From the NCBI GenBank assembly GCA_002448235.1, contig DIXF01000001.1, positions 463,042 through 527,041 of the forward strand: a stretch of DNA of 64,000 bases, read 5' to 3'. The notes below the pieces were generated by a model that did not search any database, was not told the DNA's origin, and saw only the letters and a list, made by a program, of their open reading frames with translations. Position 1 is the first letter of the stretch. Every line of letters begins with the position of its first letter. The position numbers and the translations under genes were made by a program. Below, one piece after another: positions 1 to 7,905 of this stretch. This stretch comes from Syntrophaceae bacterium UBA6087. GTDB lineage: Bacteria > Desulfobacterota > Desulfomonilia > UBA1062.

Positions 1-2161
1 CGCAGGAAATGGGTCCGGGGGGGAGTTGATCTCCTTCTTTTCCCGTCTGCCACTTGTCGCAACAGGCGCAGATTTTATCACCCTTCCGGGTGGTTTTGAC
101 CGGCCCCTGGCAGAATCGGCACATCTCCAGCGGTTTGCCTTCGGCATCCGAATCAAAGGACACCCTGCAGGCAGGGGATGCGGTGGCGGCGCACTTCACG
201 TAGTGACGGCCTTCCCAGTCACGAAGATGCAGGTTGGATCCACATCTGGGGCAGGTCCCCACCACCGGGCCGAATACGCGCCGGGAAAAAGCGGGGGCCT
301 GTTGTTTGATTTGTTCCACCAGTTCCGTCACAAAGGCCCGGATGCCGTGCATGAACTCATCCCGCTGAACCTCTCCCCGGCGGATCCGCTCCAGGCGAGC
401 TTCCCATTCGCCGGTCATCTGCGGACTTTTCAGGGTCTCGGCCCGGATGGACCGGATCAGCTCCATACCCTTGACCGTGGGCTGCAGGATGTTGCGCTTG
501 CGCTCGACAAACCCGCGCTTCAGCAGCGTCTCTATGATATTGGCCCGGGTGGCGGGCGTTCCCAGACCGCAGTCTTTCATGGCGCCTTTCAGTTCTTCGT
601 CGTCAAGTTCCTTGCCCGCGCTCTGCATGGCGCCCAGCAGATCCCCTTCGGTCATGCGCTTGGGCGGCGAGGTCTTGCCCGCCCGGGGGAAGAGGTCTTT
701 CGTCGCGACGGATTCGTCTTTGACGACCTGAGGCAGCAGGCCGGAGTCCTCGTCCTCTTCAGGCTCATGCTCTTCAGTGTGTTCCGCTTTCGGTTTATCC
801 TTTTTCGGCCGTCCATGGGGCGGGTCGACGGCGGACCAGCCCAATTCCTTCACGACCGTTCCCGTGGTCTTGAAGGTTTCTTTCCCGATCCTGGTGACGA
901 TAGTGGTCTTGCCCTCGATGCGTTCGGGAAAATGCGCAGCCAGGAACCTGCGCGCGATCAGCTCGTAGATCTTGAGCCGGTCACCCTGGAGATTCCTGGC
1001 CGGGTTCTCCGTGGGCACCAGGGCCGAATGGTCCTCGACCTCTTTGTCGTTCACGAAGCGCTTGTCGAGCTTCACGGGCCAGCGCTTCCGAAGCTCTTCT
1101 ACAAAAGGCTGCACTTCGGAAAGCTGCCCCTGGGCGATGGCCTTGATCCAGCCGGCCGCTTTCCGGGCGTCGCTTTCGGTCAGGTACCTGGAATTTGTGC
1201 GCGGGTAGCTGATGAGCTTGGCCTCATAGAGGTCCTGCGCCACCTCCAGGGTGTGCTCGGCCGTGAACCCGAAGCGCTTGTTGGCCTCTTTCTGCAGAGC
1301 GGTGAGGTCGTAGAGCAGCTCGGGCTTTTTCTTTTCGGTTTTGACGGTGAGCGACGCGACCTTGCCGGGCAGTCCGGACAGCTTTTCCGCAAGGATGAGC
1401 GCATCCTTTTCCTGATCGAAGCGATCCTGGTCCTTCCCGTCCGCCTTGCGGAACCATTTGCCGCGGTAGGTCCCGCCCTCGGCCTGAAACGCCGCCCATA
1501 ACGTCCAGAAGTCCCTGGGTATGAAGTCCGTGATTTCCTTCTCGCGGTTCACGATCAGCGCCAGGGTCGGTGTCTGTACGCGGCCGATGGAGTAAACTCC
1601 TTCTCCCCCGGAGCGTCGCATGGCAAGTGTCTGGGCTCGGGTACAATTGATGCCGACCAGCCAGTCCGCCTCCTGACGGCTGCGCGCAGCATCCCGCAGG
1701 CCGATGTAAGCCTCGCCGGGCTTCATCCGGGCATAGGCCTCGCGAATAGCGTCATCCGTGAGACTCGACGCCCAGAATCTCAATACCGGTTTGGTGCATC
1801 CCGATAAACGGTAGACCAGATCGAAAATGAGCTCGCCCTCGCGGCCGGCGTCAGTCGCGTTCACGACGTCCACTACATCGTCCCGTGCCATAAGCTGCGA
1901 GACTACCTCATATTGGTCCCTGGTGGCCTCGATCGGCGCGTAACGAAACGTCTCGGGAAAAAAAGGCACCGTATCCAGCCGCCACGATTTGAGACCGGGA
2001 TCGTATCCTTCGGGAGCAAAGGCCTGCACCAGGTGCCCCACGCACCACGTGACGATGAAATCCTTGCCTTGAATGAAGCTCCGCCCTGTCCCCTGTATGC
2101 CCAGGGCAGCGGCAATGGCGCGGCCCATACTGGGTTTTTCGCTGATGATAAGACGGGTCAT
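1..2161 (-). CDS. topB: DNA topoisomerase III (type IA), C-terminus cut by window edge
   Basis: Type IA topoisomerase that relaxes and decatenates DNA through a transient 5'-phosphotyrosine link. Reading leftward from the ATG at 2159-2161 the frame stays open for 720 codons to the window edge, so the 3' end is missing. The N-terminus is a Toprim domain (starts MTRLIISEKPSMGRAIAAAL, with the acidic motif DATDAGREGELIFD near residue 105). The motif SIGRVQTPTLAL follows near residue 195. The catalytic tyrosine is in LISYPRTNSRYL, Tyr319 (codon 1205-1207). Near the edge there are Cys pairs (CPRCG, CRFC, CACC) that look like zinc ribbons, typical of the long plasmid- or chromosome-borne TopB forms. 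Family assignment is firm; total length is unknown. Confidence 0.93.
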   Translation of the reverse strand, partial: MTRLIISEKPSMGRAIAAALGIQGTGRSFIQGKDFIVTWCVGHLVQAFAPEGYDPGLKSWRLDTVPFFPETFRYAPIEATRDQYEVVSQLMARDDVVDVVNATDAGREGELIFDLVYRLSGCTKPVLRFWASSLTDDAIREAYARMKPGEAYIGLRDAARSRQEADWLVGINCTRAQTLAMRRSGGEGVYSIGRVQTPTLALIVNREKEITDFIPRDFWTLWAAFQAEGGTYRGKWFRKADGKDQDRFDQEKDALILAEKLSGLPGKVASLTVKTEKKKPELLYDLTALQKEANKRFGFTAEHTLEVAQDLYEAKLISYPRTNSRYLTESDARKAAGWIKAIAQGQLSEVQPFVEELRKRWPVKLDKRFVNDKEVEDHSALVPTENPARNLQGDRLKIYELIARRFLAAHFPERIEGKTTIVTRIGKETFKTTGTVVKELGWSAVDPPHGRPKKDKPKAEHTEEHEPEEDEDSGLLPQVVKDESVATKDLFPRAGKTSPPKRMTEGDLLGAMQSAGKELDDEELKGAMKDCGLGTPATRANIIETLLKRGFVERKRNILQPTVKGMELIRSIRAETLKSPQMTGEWEARLERIRRGEVQRDEFMHGIRAFVTELVEQIKQQAPAFSRRVFGPVVGTCPRCGSNLHLRDWEGRHYVKCAATASPACRVSFDSDAEGKPLEMCRFCQGPVKTTRKGDKICACCDKWQTGKEGDQLPPGPISC

Positions 2162-2388
2162 CGATTATCCTTTTTCATTCGCATATCAATTATCCAAAAG
2201 TCTCACATGAAGGTAACCCATATCACATATGAAGGTGGCATGTGGCAATAACAGCCTCTAAAAAACAATACTTCTAAAAACAGTATAAGCATGCTAAAGG
2301 CTTCAGCTCTTCGAAAAATCTGCCTGAAGACATACCCGGGATTCATCCGGTGTGCAAATACTAACAGGGCAGGAAGAAAGGAACGGAT

Positions 2389-2946
2389 ATGAAGAAAGAA
2401 GAGTCAATACTTTTCAGTGGCGGCATCAAAGGCGCCGAGGCGGAGTTCGGCGCCAACGCGGAGCGGTATGGAATAGAAGAGGTGAATTTCACCTTTGAAG
2501 GGCACAGCGTTGTCCGTCAGAGGGGTCTGCGCGCCCTGAACCATGATGAGATGAAACACGGCGATGTGAGCCTGGAGTATGTTTCGCGGTTAATGAACCG
2601 CCGGTTCACGACTAACCAGGTTATCAGAAAGGTTCTGCAGAGCATCTGGTATCAGGTGAACAGCGGGCAGGAGATATATGTTATCGGAGAGATCCTGGAC
2701 GACAAGACCGTAAAGGGCGGCACGGGATGGGGTGCCGAGCTTGCCAAGCTGTGCAACAAGCCCTTATATGTCTTCGACCAGAAGCTCGATTCATGGTTCT
2801 CCTGGAATCAGGTGGACTGGCTCAGGCTTGAGAAAGGAAACGAGCCGGTCATCAGCCACATCTATTTCACCGGCACAGGGACGCGCTTCCTCGAAGAGAA
2901 CGGCAGGCAGGCGATCGCCGGATTATTCGAAAGATCCTTTGACTGA
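2389..2946 (+). CDS. SLOG/YpsA-like Rossmann-fold protein (tentative)
   Basis: A 185-residue soluble protein with no signal peptide. It opens with a strand followed by a Gly-rich turn and acidic residues (LFSGGIKGAEAEFGANAERY, residues 8-27). This resembles the nucleotide-binding start of SLOG/YpsA/LOG proteins ('SGGA.GAE'). A second glycine turn (VKGGTGWGAELAKL) lies near residue 110 and is followed by a hydrophobic strand with YVFDQ. The family is associated with binding nucleotides or nucleotide-like ligands; no catalytic role can be read here. The start is supported by AAAGGAA about 6 nt upstream. It stands alone, convergent with the SDR gene. The assignment rests on motif appearance only and could be wrong. 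Confidence 0.5.
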   Translation: MKKEESILFSGGIKGAEAEFGANAERYGIEEVNFTFEGHSVVRQRGLRALNHDEMKHGDVSLEYVSRLMNRRFTTNQVIRKVLQSIWYQVNSGQEIYVIGEILDDKTVKGGTGWGAELAKLCNKPLYVFDQKLDSWFSWNQVDWLRLEKGNEPVISHIYFTGTGTRFLEENGRQAIAGLFERSFD

Positions 2947-3030
2947 TTGAAATTTCATGTTCTCGCCAAGAGCCGGTGAGCGTAAAAAGGGCATGTTTAT
3001 TTTACTTGGTGCACGATAACCCTGTTCTCT

Positions 3031-3867
3031 TTACTTCTCGCGCGTCTGCATGCCGTCCTTCCATGAATATCCCAGTATCTCCCGCTGAGGGGATATAACC
3101 GGATAGAATCGGACCGCCAGCCACATCACCTTGGAGAAGAATCCGGGGCGGATGTGCAGCTTCGATTTCTCCGCTCCGCTCAGCGTGCAGGAGACGACAT
3201 GCCCGGGCGAGGACGCACAGAAGCCGGGCAGGAAAGAAACTTTCGGGTTGCCGAACACCCGGGACTTCAGGATGGGGGTCTTGGAAAAGAACGGGTACAC
3301 GATGGTGGTCCGGATCCCGTGCTTTCTGATCTCTCCGTGCAATGCCATGGCAAAGGCGCGCACCCCGAACTTAGAGGTCGAGTACGAAACGCCTAAAGGC
3401 GTGGCCACTATTCCCGCAACCGATGACACGTAGATAAGGTGGCCTGACTTACGGCTGATGAGGTCGGGGAGAAACAGCGTGTTCAGCCTCATGACGGAGA
3501 CAAGGTTGAGTGCGACGACTTTTTCATTGAGGTCCGGGGGGATGTCGACGTATTCTCCCCCAAAAGCGATGCCCGCATTGTGGATGATCATGTCCAGAGA
3601 GATGCCGAGCTTGCGGTATTCATCGTACAGGGTTCTGCACCCTTCTGCGGTCGACAAGTCGGCCGGGATGACGGACAGGATCTGGTTCTCACGGCCGCTG
3701 CAGATTCCGGGCAGGTTCCCTGCGCAGCCGGGGGCCGAAGAGTCTCCCTTCGGCATGTCGCTCAAGATGAGGTTCGCTCCTTTGTCCAGGAGCTCTGAGA
3801 TGAAACAGAGGCCGAACCCCCCGAACGCGCCTGTGATGAGTATATTTTTGTTCCTGTAGTACCCCAT
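3031..3867 (-). CDS. SDR family NAD(P)-dependent oxidoreductase
   Basis: Classical short-chain dehydrogenase/reductase of 278 residues. The cofactor motif TGAFGGFG is at residues 12-19, the NAG motif (IIHNAGIAFGGEY) near 98, the catalytic Ser in YVSSVAG near 148, and the YxxxK pair in YSTSK near 162. The C-terminal part is hydrophobic and Pro-rich, as in SDRs that act on lipid-like or long-chain substrates. It lies 22 bp after the alpha/beta hydrolase gene on the same strand, so the two are almost certainly co-transcribed. A TetR regulator diverges from them. The substrate cannot be inferred. Confidence 0.9.
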   Translation of the reverse strand: MGYYRNKNILITGAFGGFGLCFISELLDKGANLILSDMPKGDSSAPGCAGNLPGICSGRENQILSVIPADLSTAEGCRTLYDEYRKLGISLDMIIHNAGIAFGGEYVDIPPDLNEKVVALNLVSVMRLNTLFLPDLISRKSGHLIYVSSVAGIVATPLGVSYSTSKFGVRAFAMALHGEIRKHGIRTTIVYPFFSKTPILKSRVFGNPKVSFLPGFCASSPGHVVSCTLSGAEKSKLHIRPGFFSKVMWLAVRFYPVISPQREILGYSWKDGMQTREK

Positions 3868-3889
3868 GTCCCCTCCGTAATGGTTGAGC

Positions 3890-4774
3890 TCACCTCAGAT
3901 TTTGTTTCAGAAACGTGATCTGATCCTCGATGGTCTGCTCGAAGCGAGGTGCTACATACACATCGAAATGGCCGCACTTGTAGACGATGAGCTGACTTTT
4001 CGGCGCTTTCAGCGCCGCTCTGATTACCGGCTTCACCGGGGTTGTCAGATCTTCGGATGCAGCCTGCACGAGCCACGGGACAGTGAGCTTTCGCGCCAAA
4101 GAGCCCGGTGAATAGAGCCCAACCTGCAGAAAGATGCGCGCAGCAACGTTTTCATCAGGCTCGTAATCTTCGGGATAAAGCTTTTTCACTCCCTCTTCGG
4201 CGTCGGGTGCCGTCATGGCCGCTGTTTCTCCCGGCCGGCCGACGAGGGGCACATAGTGGGGGCTCAGACGAAACGCCATGCGGATCAGGTCGCGCCAGGC
4301 AGCGAGCCCGAGCTTTACGTTCTGGATCGTGCCGGAAGCCAGTGCGGTTGCGATACCGTCGAGATGAGGCACCTGCGAGATGACGGCGGCGATGCCGGTT
4401 TCCTTTACCGCCACGGCAACCACGTGACCGCCGCTGAAGGATGTGCCCCAGAGGATGATCCTGCCCGGGTCAACGCCGGGAAGCCCCCTGGCGAACCGGA
4501 TAGCGGCATGCCAGTCCTGGTGCTGCTTCTTGATATCGAGAATCTGCCTGGGCTCCCCCTCGCTTTCTCCGAAATGCCGGTAGTCGAAAACCAGGGCGTG
4601 GTACCCTGCTTCCGCGAAGGTCTCGGCATAGGCGTCAAGGCGCATTTCCTTGGTCCCCCCGAAGCCGTGTGCGAGCACGATGCACGGTAATGTTCCGGCT
4701 CCGCATGCCTTATAGAACCAGCCCGAGCAGTAGAGGCCCTCGGACATGAAACGGATATTCTGCCTTTCAATCAT
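3890..4774 (-). CDS. Alpha/beta hydrolase (dienelactone hydrolase/peptidase-like)
   Basis: A 294-residue serine hydrolase. The oxyanion-hole region LAHGFGG is near residue 34, the nucleophile elbow GTSFSGG near 109-115 (Ser in G-x-S-x-G), a candidate acid in QAASEDLTTP near 239, and the catalytic His in KCGHFDVYV near 267. There is no signal peptide, so it is cytoplasmic. It is the first gene of a two-gene unit with the SDR, transcribed away from the TetR gene. This arrangement suggests a small catabolic or detoxifying pathway controlled by that regulator. The start has GGAGGG just upstream (reading leftward). Confidence 0.88.
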   Translation of the reverse strand: MIERQNIRFMSEGLYCSGWFYKACGAGTLPCIVLAHGFGGTKEMRLDAYAETFAEAGYHALVFDYRHFGESEGEPRQILDIKKQHQDWHAAIRFARGLPGVDPGRIILWGTSFSGGHVVAVAVKETGIAAVISQVPHLDGIATALASGTIQNVKLGLAAWRDLIRMAFRLSPHYVPLVGRPGETAAMTAPDAEEGVKKLYPEDYEPDENVAARIFLQVGLYSPGSLARKLTVPWLVQAASEDLTTPVKPVIRAALKAPKSQLIVYKCGHFDVYVAPRFEQTIEDQITFLKQNLR

Positions 4775-4821
4775 GGGAACACCCTCCAGTCATCATGATA
4801 TTCTCATGTGATCACATAATC

Positions 4822-4839
4822 TGACATGATCAATTGTCA
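4822..4839. promoter_or_regulatory. Putative TetR operator, copy 1
   Basis: TGACATGATCAATTGTCA, an 18-bp imperfect palindrome (outer TGACA/TGTCA) in the divergent promoter region. It matches the copy at 4865-4882 in 15 of 18 positions; the two starts are 43 bp apart, about four helical turns. Probably bound by the adjacent TetR regulator (inference). Confidence 0.65.
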
Positions 4840-4864
4840 GTTAAGTAGCATATCCTCTTGACTT

Positions 4865-4882
4865 TGACAAGATACATTGTCA
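4865..4882. promoter_or_regulatory. Putative TetR operator, copy 2
   Basis: TGACAAGATACATTGTCA, an 18-bp palindrome with perfect 6-bp arms TGACAA/TTGTCA. It lies 11 bp before the chosen start of the TetR gene, a position suited to autorepression, and it pairs with the copy at 4822-4839. Confidence 0.65.
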
Positions 4883-4893
4883 GAAAATCATTC

Positions 4894-5556
4894 ATGAAAA
4901 AGAAACCGACACGGCAGCGGACCTATGGAGGCGTGGGAGCGGACCTGAGAGAGACCGAGCGCAGGAAGAAGCTGATCGCCGCGGGGCTGGAGGCCTTCGG
5001 GACAAAGGGTTATGCAAAGACCAACATCAAGTCTATCTGCACGCTCGCAGGCCTGACGGAGCGCTATTTCTACGAATCGTTCCATGGCAAGGAAGATCTG
5101 CTCTCCGCGTTATACCGGGAACTGGTGGATCAGCAGAAGGCAGATTCGCTGACGATCCTTAAAGAAGCCGGAAGCTGGCCCCTCGACGCAGTTTCAAAGG
5201 CGCTGAGGTCGTTTTTCCTTGATCTCAAGGAGAATCCCCACAGGGCACAGGTCCAGCTTTTCGAGGTCATGGGGGTAAGTCCGAGGATCGACATGCAGTA
5301 CCGCGAAGCCATGCGGCTGCTCGCCGAGATGGTGAAACTGTTCCTGAGCCGCTCCTTCCCCGGCATCAGCGATGAGGAATGGAAGGAAAGCATCATACCA
5401 ACCGGTCTGGCAGGCTCGATCATCCTCATCTCGCATGAATGGGTATTGGGCGGGTTCGTCACTCCGCTGGACGATATTATCGACCAGTCAATGGAAATCT
5501 TCATCACCGTGGGCAGGCATCTCGAATCGAAGGCGCGGTCCGGTTCCACAGCTTGA
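4894..5556 (+). CDS. TetR/AcrR family transcriptional regulator
   Basis: A regulator of 220 residues with an N-terminal TetR helix-turn-helix (GYAKTNIKSICTLAGLTERY, then FYESFHGKEDLLSALY) and a variable ligand-binding helical domain. An upstream in-frame start at 4858 exists, but it would place the operator 4865-4882 inside the gene. The ATG at 4894 (MKKKPTRQR) gives the usual short basic leader and is preferred. It is divergent from the hydrolase and SDR genes with two matching palindromes between them, so it most likely represses both directions and responds to a substrate of those enzymes. Confidence 0.88.
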   Translation: MKKKPTRQRTYGGVGADLRETERRKKLIAAGLEAFGTKGYAKTNIKSICTLAGLTERYFYESFHGKEDLLSALYRELVDQQKADSLTILKEAGSWPLDAVSKALRSFFLDLKENPHRAQVQLFEVMGVSPRIDMQYREAMRLLAEMVKLFLSRSFPGISDEEWKESIIPTGLAGSIILISHEWVLGGFVTPLDDIIDQSMEIFITVGRHLESKARSGSTA

Positions 5557-5701
5557 GTTCCGCCCCGGAAAACGGGCATCTTTCAGGCGTCTTCCCGGGG
5601 GTTTGAAACTTGCCAAATAAGGTTGTCATTTCAGCCATTTTAATATCAAAGAGTTATAAACCTTTGCCAATTATGTTTGCCAATGATTTTTCAAAAAGGG
5701 C

Positions 5702-5821
5702 ATGCCAAAAGAGTTTGTCATCAAGAGTCTTGTTGCGATATCCCAAAGCTACCTTCATAAAGAGGCAACCTTGGCTATCCTCACGCTATCGTCACTTTTT
5801 CAGATCGGTGGATTATTATGA
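5702..5821 (+). pseudogene. Short protein-like fragment, 39 codons
   Basis: An open stretch of 39 codons starting MPKEFVIKSLVAISQSYLHK and ending TGA. It has the residue make-up of a helical protein but no clear ribosome binding site, and it is surrounded by stop-rich DNA. It may be the tail of a decayed gene or mobile element; no family recognised. Confidence 0.25.
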
Positions 5822-6145
5822 GTCCGTGCCAGTATCAAAGGTTTGGATTGTTCTTTAAACAGTACAGCTATGGCTTGGAGATCATAAGTCGAAGCAGTTA
5901 GATACATTTAATTGAAAATTATAATTTATTAGAGCCAATTGCAAAACTCGCAATGGCGGATAATTTTCTCAAGCATCACCTAAAGGATGGTCAATAGTTC
6001 CGGAAGGATGAATCTCAATATAAGCATTTACTAAAGAGCATGTACCTTCACCATGCGCCGCTATCTTTTCATGGCGAAATCTTTATTGCACATAACTCAC
6101 ATGAATTGGATAGTCTGTAAAGACGGTATTCTCATATTTCTGTAT

Positions 6146-6545
6146 TCATGATCTGACGCACTGCAACCTGTCTCTTCCCAGATAGATGACAAGGTTATTT
6201 CTGTCGGTGAACGTGACCCGCAGGGAGTCCGGGCCGAGCATCTTGACCTCTGCCACCTTCTTCTGCCCACGGAGAAATACAGCGGCATCGTCAATGGCTT
6301 GCCTCTTCGGACTGCCTGCATTAAGTCACCTCGCTCGTCCTGGGTTTGAGCTCGTTGATCATATAGGAGGGTATGGTACAGCAGCTGTATCCGTCATATG
6401 CCATGGGAAACTGTATCTCTCTCGAAACGGAATCATACAAGGCGATATGAATGCATCGGAATCTGCCACCTCCCTGCATTTGGCATACAATGAGCTGGGT
6501 CGCGCGCTGCCTTTTTTATCGAGGGTAACATCGAGTCTTACCAAC
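6146..6545 (-). pseudogene. Decayed coding fragments on the minus strand
   Basis: Several broken stretches with protein-like composition follow one another on the minus strand. Examples are a segment ending PSYMINELKPRTSEVT and, after a frame change, a segment AIDDAAVFLRGQKKVAEVKM ending at 6146. The second lacks a usable start codon. They read as remains of one or two small genes disrupted by stops and frameshifts. No family could be assigned. Confidence 0.3.
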
Positions 6546-6909
6546 CGATCTGATGATCAGGACCAGATTCCTATACCGGATTTCCCGGTAGTAAAGCTTG
6601 AAAAGATAAGTATATCACTATGACTGAAACGAACTCGATCTGGAATACGGCTTCGAGACCTTCTCAAAGAGAGAATGATCGGAAGAAAGGTTTTGTTTTT
6701 TTAAGTGTGGAGTATCCGTTCATCCATGCGATTGATTTCATGTATCGTTTTCCGTCTCCCGGGTGATCCCCTTGATAATGCTGCCCAAGGCATTTATTAA
6801 TTTGTTAAGGCCGTATCCATGAGATCTTAGGACTTGAAGATTTGAGTCCTTAACTTCTGTTACGCTTTCAGATCAAGGAAACAGGATTCACAGGTGGAGG
6901 CTTGACCGA

Positions 6910-7218
6910 GTGACACTGAAAAGAAGAATAACACTGCTGCTTCTATGTACCCTCATCTTTTCCGTCTGCACAGGAACATACCACCACGTTTGCACCTGTT
7001 ATTCGAAAACCTGCCTGATCTGTACCCATGCTCACAGCAAACTGATTCTCTTCTTACCCAGCGAGAATGTGACTGGAAAGATACACCTGCCTTATTTCAC
7101 GGCATACTTTTTCGTATCGGAGATGTTATTCCCGGATATGATCTTGTCACGTACGCCCTTGAACGGGCGTGCACCGCCCGGTCTTTGCTGGGGAAATCTT
7201 TTTTGGAATTTTTATTGA
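6910..7218 (+). CDS. Small exported Cys/His-rich protein
   Basis: A 102-residue protein starting at GTG, with GGTGGAGG upstream. A basic, strongly hydrophobic leader (residues 4-22) is a signal peptide or membrane anchor. It is followed by a Cys/His cluster, HHVCTCYSKTCLICTHAHSK (residues 25-44), with C-x-C, C-x2-C and H-x-H spacing. This is the type of arrangement that can bind a soft metal. It is the first gene of the rightward TonB operon. I do not recognise a named family. Metal binding is inferred from the residues and from the copper-related genes nearby. The C-terminal half looks less protein-like, so the true end could differ. Confidence 0.5.
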   Translation: MTLKRRITLLLLCTLIFSVCTGTYHHVCTCYSKTCLICTHAHSKLILFLPSENVTGKIHLPYFTAYFFVSEMLFPDMILSRTPLNGRAPPGLCWGNLFWNFY

Positions 7219-7256
7219 GAAATCCTTGAGCAAATAATCCCAGCTAGAGGAAAGTC

Positions 7257-7631
7257 ATGAACCCGAGGCCGTTCCATACATGTATCGGGATCCACCTGAC
7301 GGAGGGAATGATCATCGTTCTGCTTGCCATGTCTCTCCTTCTGTTTTTCTTGGTCAACGACAGGCCGAAAGCAGCTCCCGAGAAGCCTAAGATCGGGAAG
7401 AACGGCAGTGACAGCCATGAATCAGCTCTCGATAAGCTGGAAGTCGGGAAAGGGATGTATGTCTGCGGTTGTCCCATGATGTGCTGCAATACTATTTCAT
7501 TGATCCCGAACAGGAGCTGTGCGTGCAATTTTCCTCTGCAGAAGGGAATTATCTCAAAGATCCACAGCGGCATGATCGTTGTGAATGCTTCGGGCCGGGA
7601 GAAGATAATTTTTTACACCAAGAAAAAGTGA
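7257..7631 (+). CDS. Membrane-anchored Cys-rich protein of the TonB operon
   Basis: A 124-residue protein with a good start (AGAGGAAAG just before the ATG). One membrane helix spans residues 16-34, followed by a linker and a compact Cys-rich core, CGCPMMCCNTISLIPNRSCA (residues 70-89), then CNFPL. Six cysteines plus methionines resemble a metal-binding or Fe-S-like knuckle. The protein is likely anchored in the inner membrane with the core outside. It lies between the other Cys-rich protein and the TonB receptor. Family unknown; a copper or iron chaperone role is inference only. Confidence 0.6.
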   Translation: MNPRPFHTCIGIHLTEGMIIVLLAMSLLLFFLVNDRPKAAPEKPKIGKNGSDSHESALDKLEVGKGMYVCGCPMMCCNTISLIPNRSCACNFPLQKGIISKIHSGMIVVNASGREKIIFYTKKK

Positions 7632-7905
7632 TCTTTGCAGCACTCCACTGCACCGGGCCGGCATCACCCATATTTTGACGACAATCTCATTCTTTGAGCA
7701 GGTTCCGAAGCCGCCTCACCGATTGCCGTTTCTTTTCATGGATTCCAAAAAAGCAGTTTCGAGCGGGAACAATGTTCTGTTCCACATAAACGAGGCATCC
7801 CTCATGCCGTCATCACTGAGAGCGGCACGCATGGGAAATACGGGAGGCAGATACGGCTGTGCATGCTGCTTCGCGACTACAGATTTCATGGAAGAGAGGA
7901 AGGGA

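Larger units (their letters stand above)
5557..6909. other. Gene-poor, AT-richer stretch with decayed fragments
   Basis: About 1.35 kb between the TetR gene and the TonB operon with no intact gene. Base composition drops in 5600-6000 and again in 6620-6850. Two scraps look protein-like (5702-5821 plus strand, 6146-6545 minus strand). Near 6829-6850 a short inverted repeat (AGGACT/AGTCCT) lies upstream of the next operon. The rest shows nothing I can name. Confidence 0.6.

Noticed and set aside
26..1501. Long plus-strand open frame of 491 codons
   Set aside because: It is antisense to the topoisomerase III gene, whose minus-strand frame has all family motifs including the active-site tyrosine.
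6097..6321. Minus-strand 74-codon frame starting MQAVRRGKP
   Set aside because: Arg/Ser-rich composition; a different frame over the same DNA (AIDDAAVFL...) looks like the former coding frame, so this one is a shadow.
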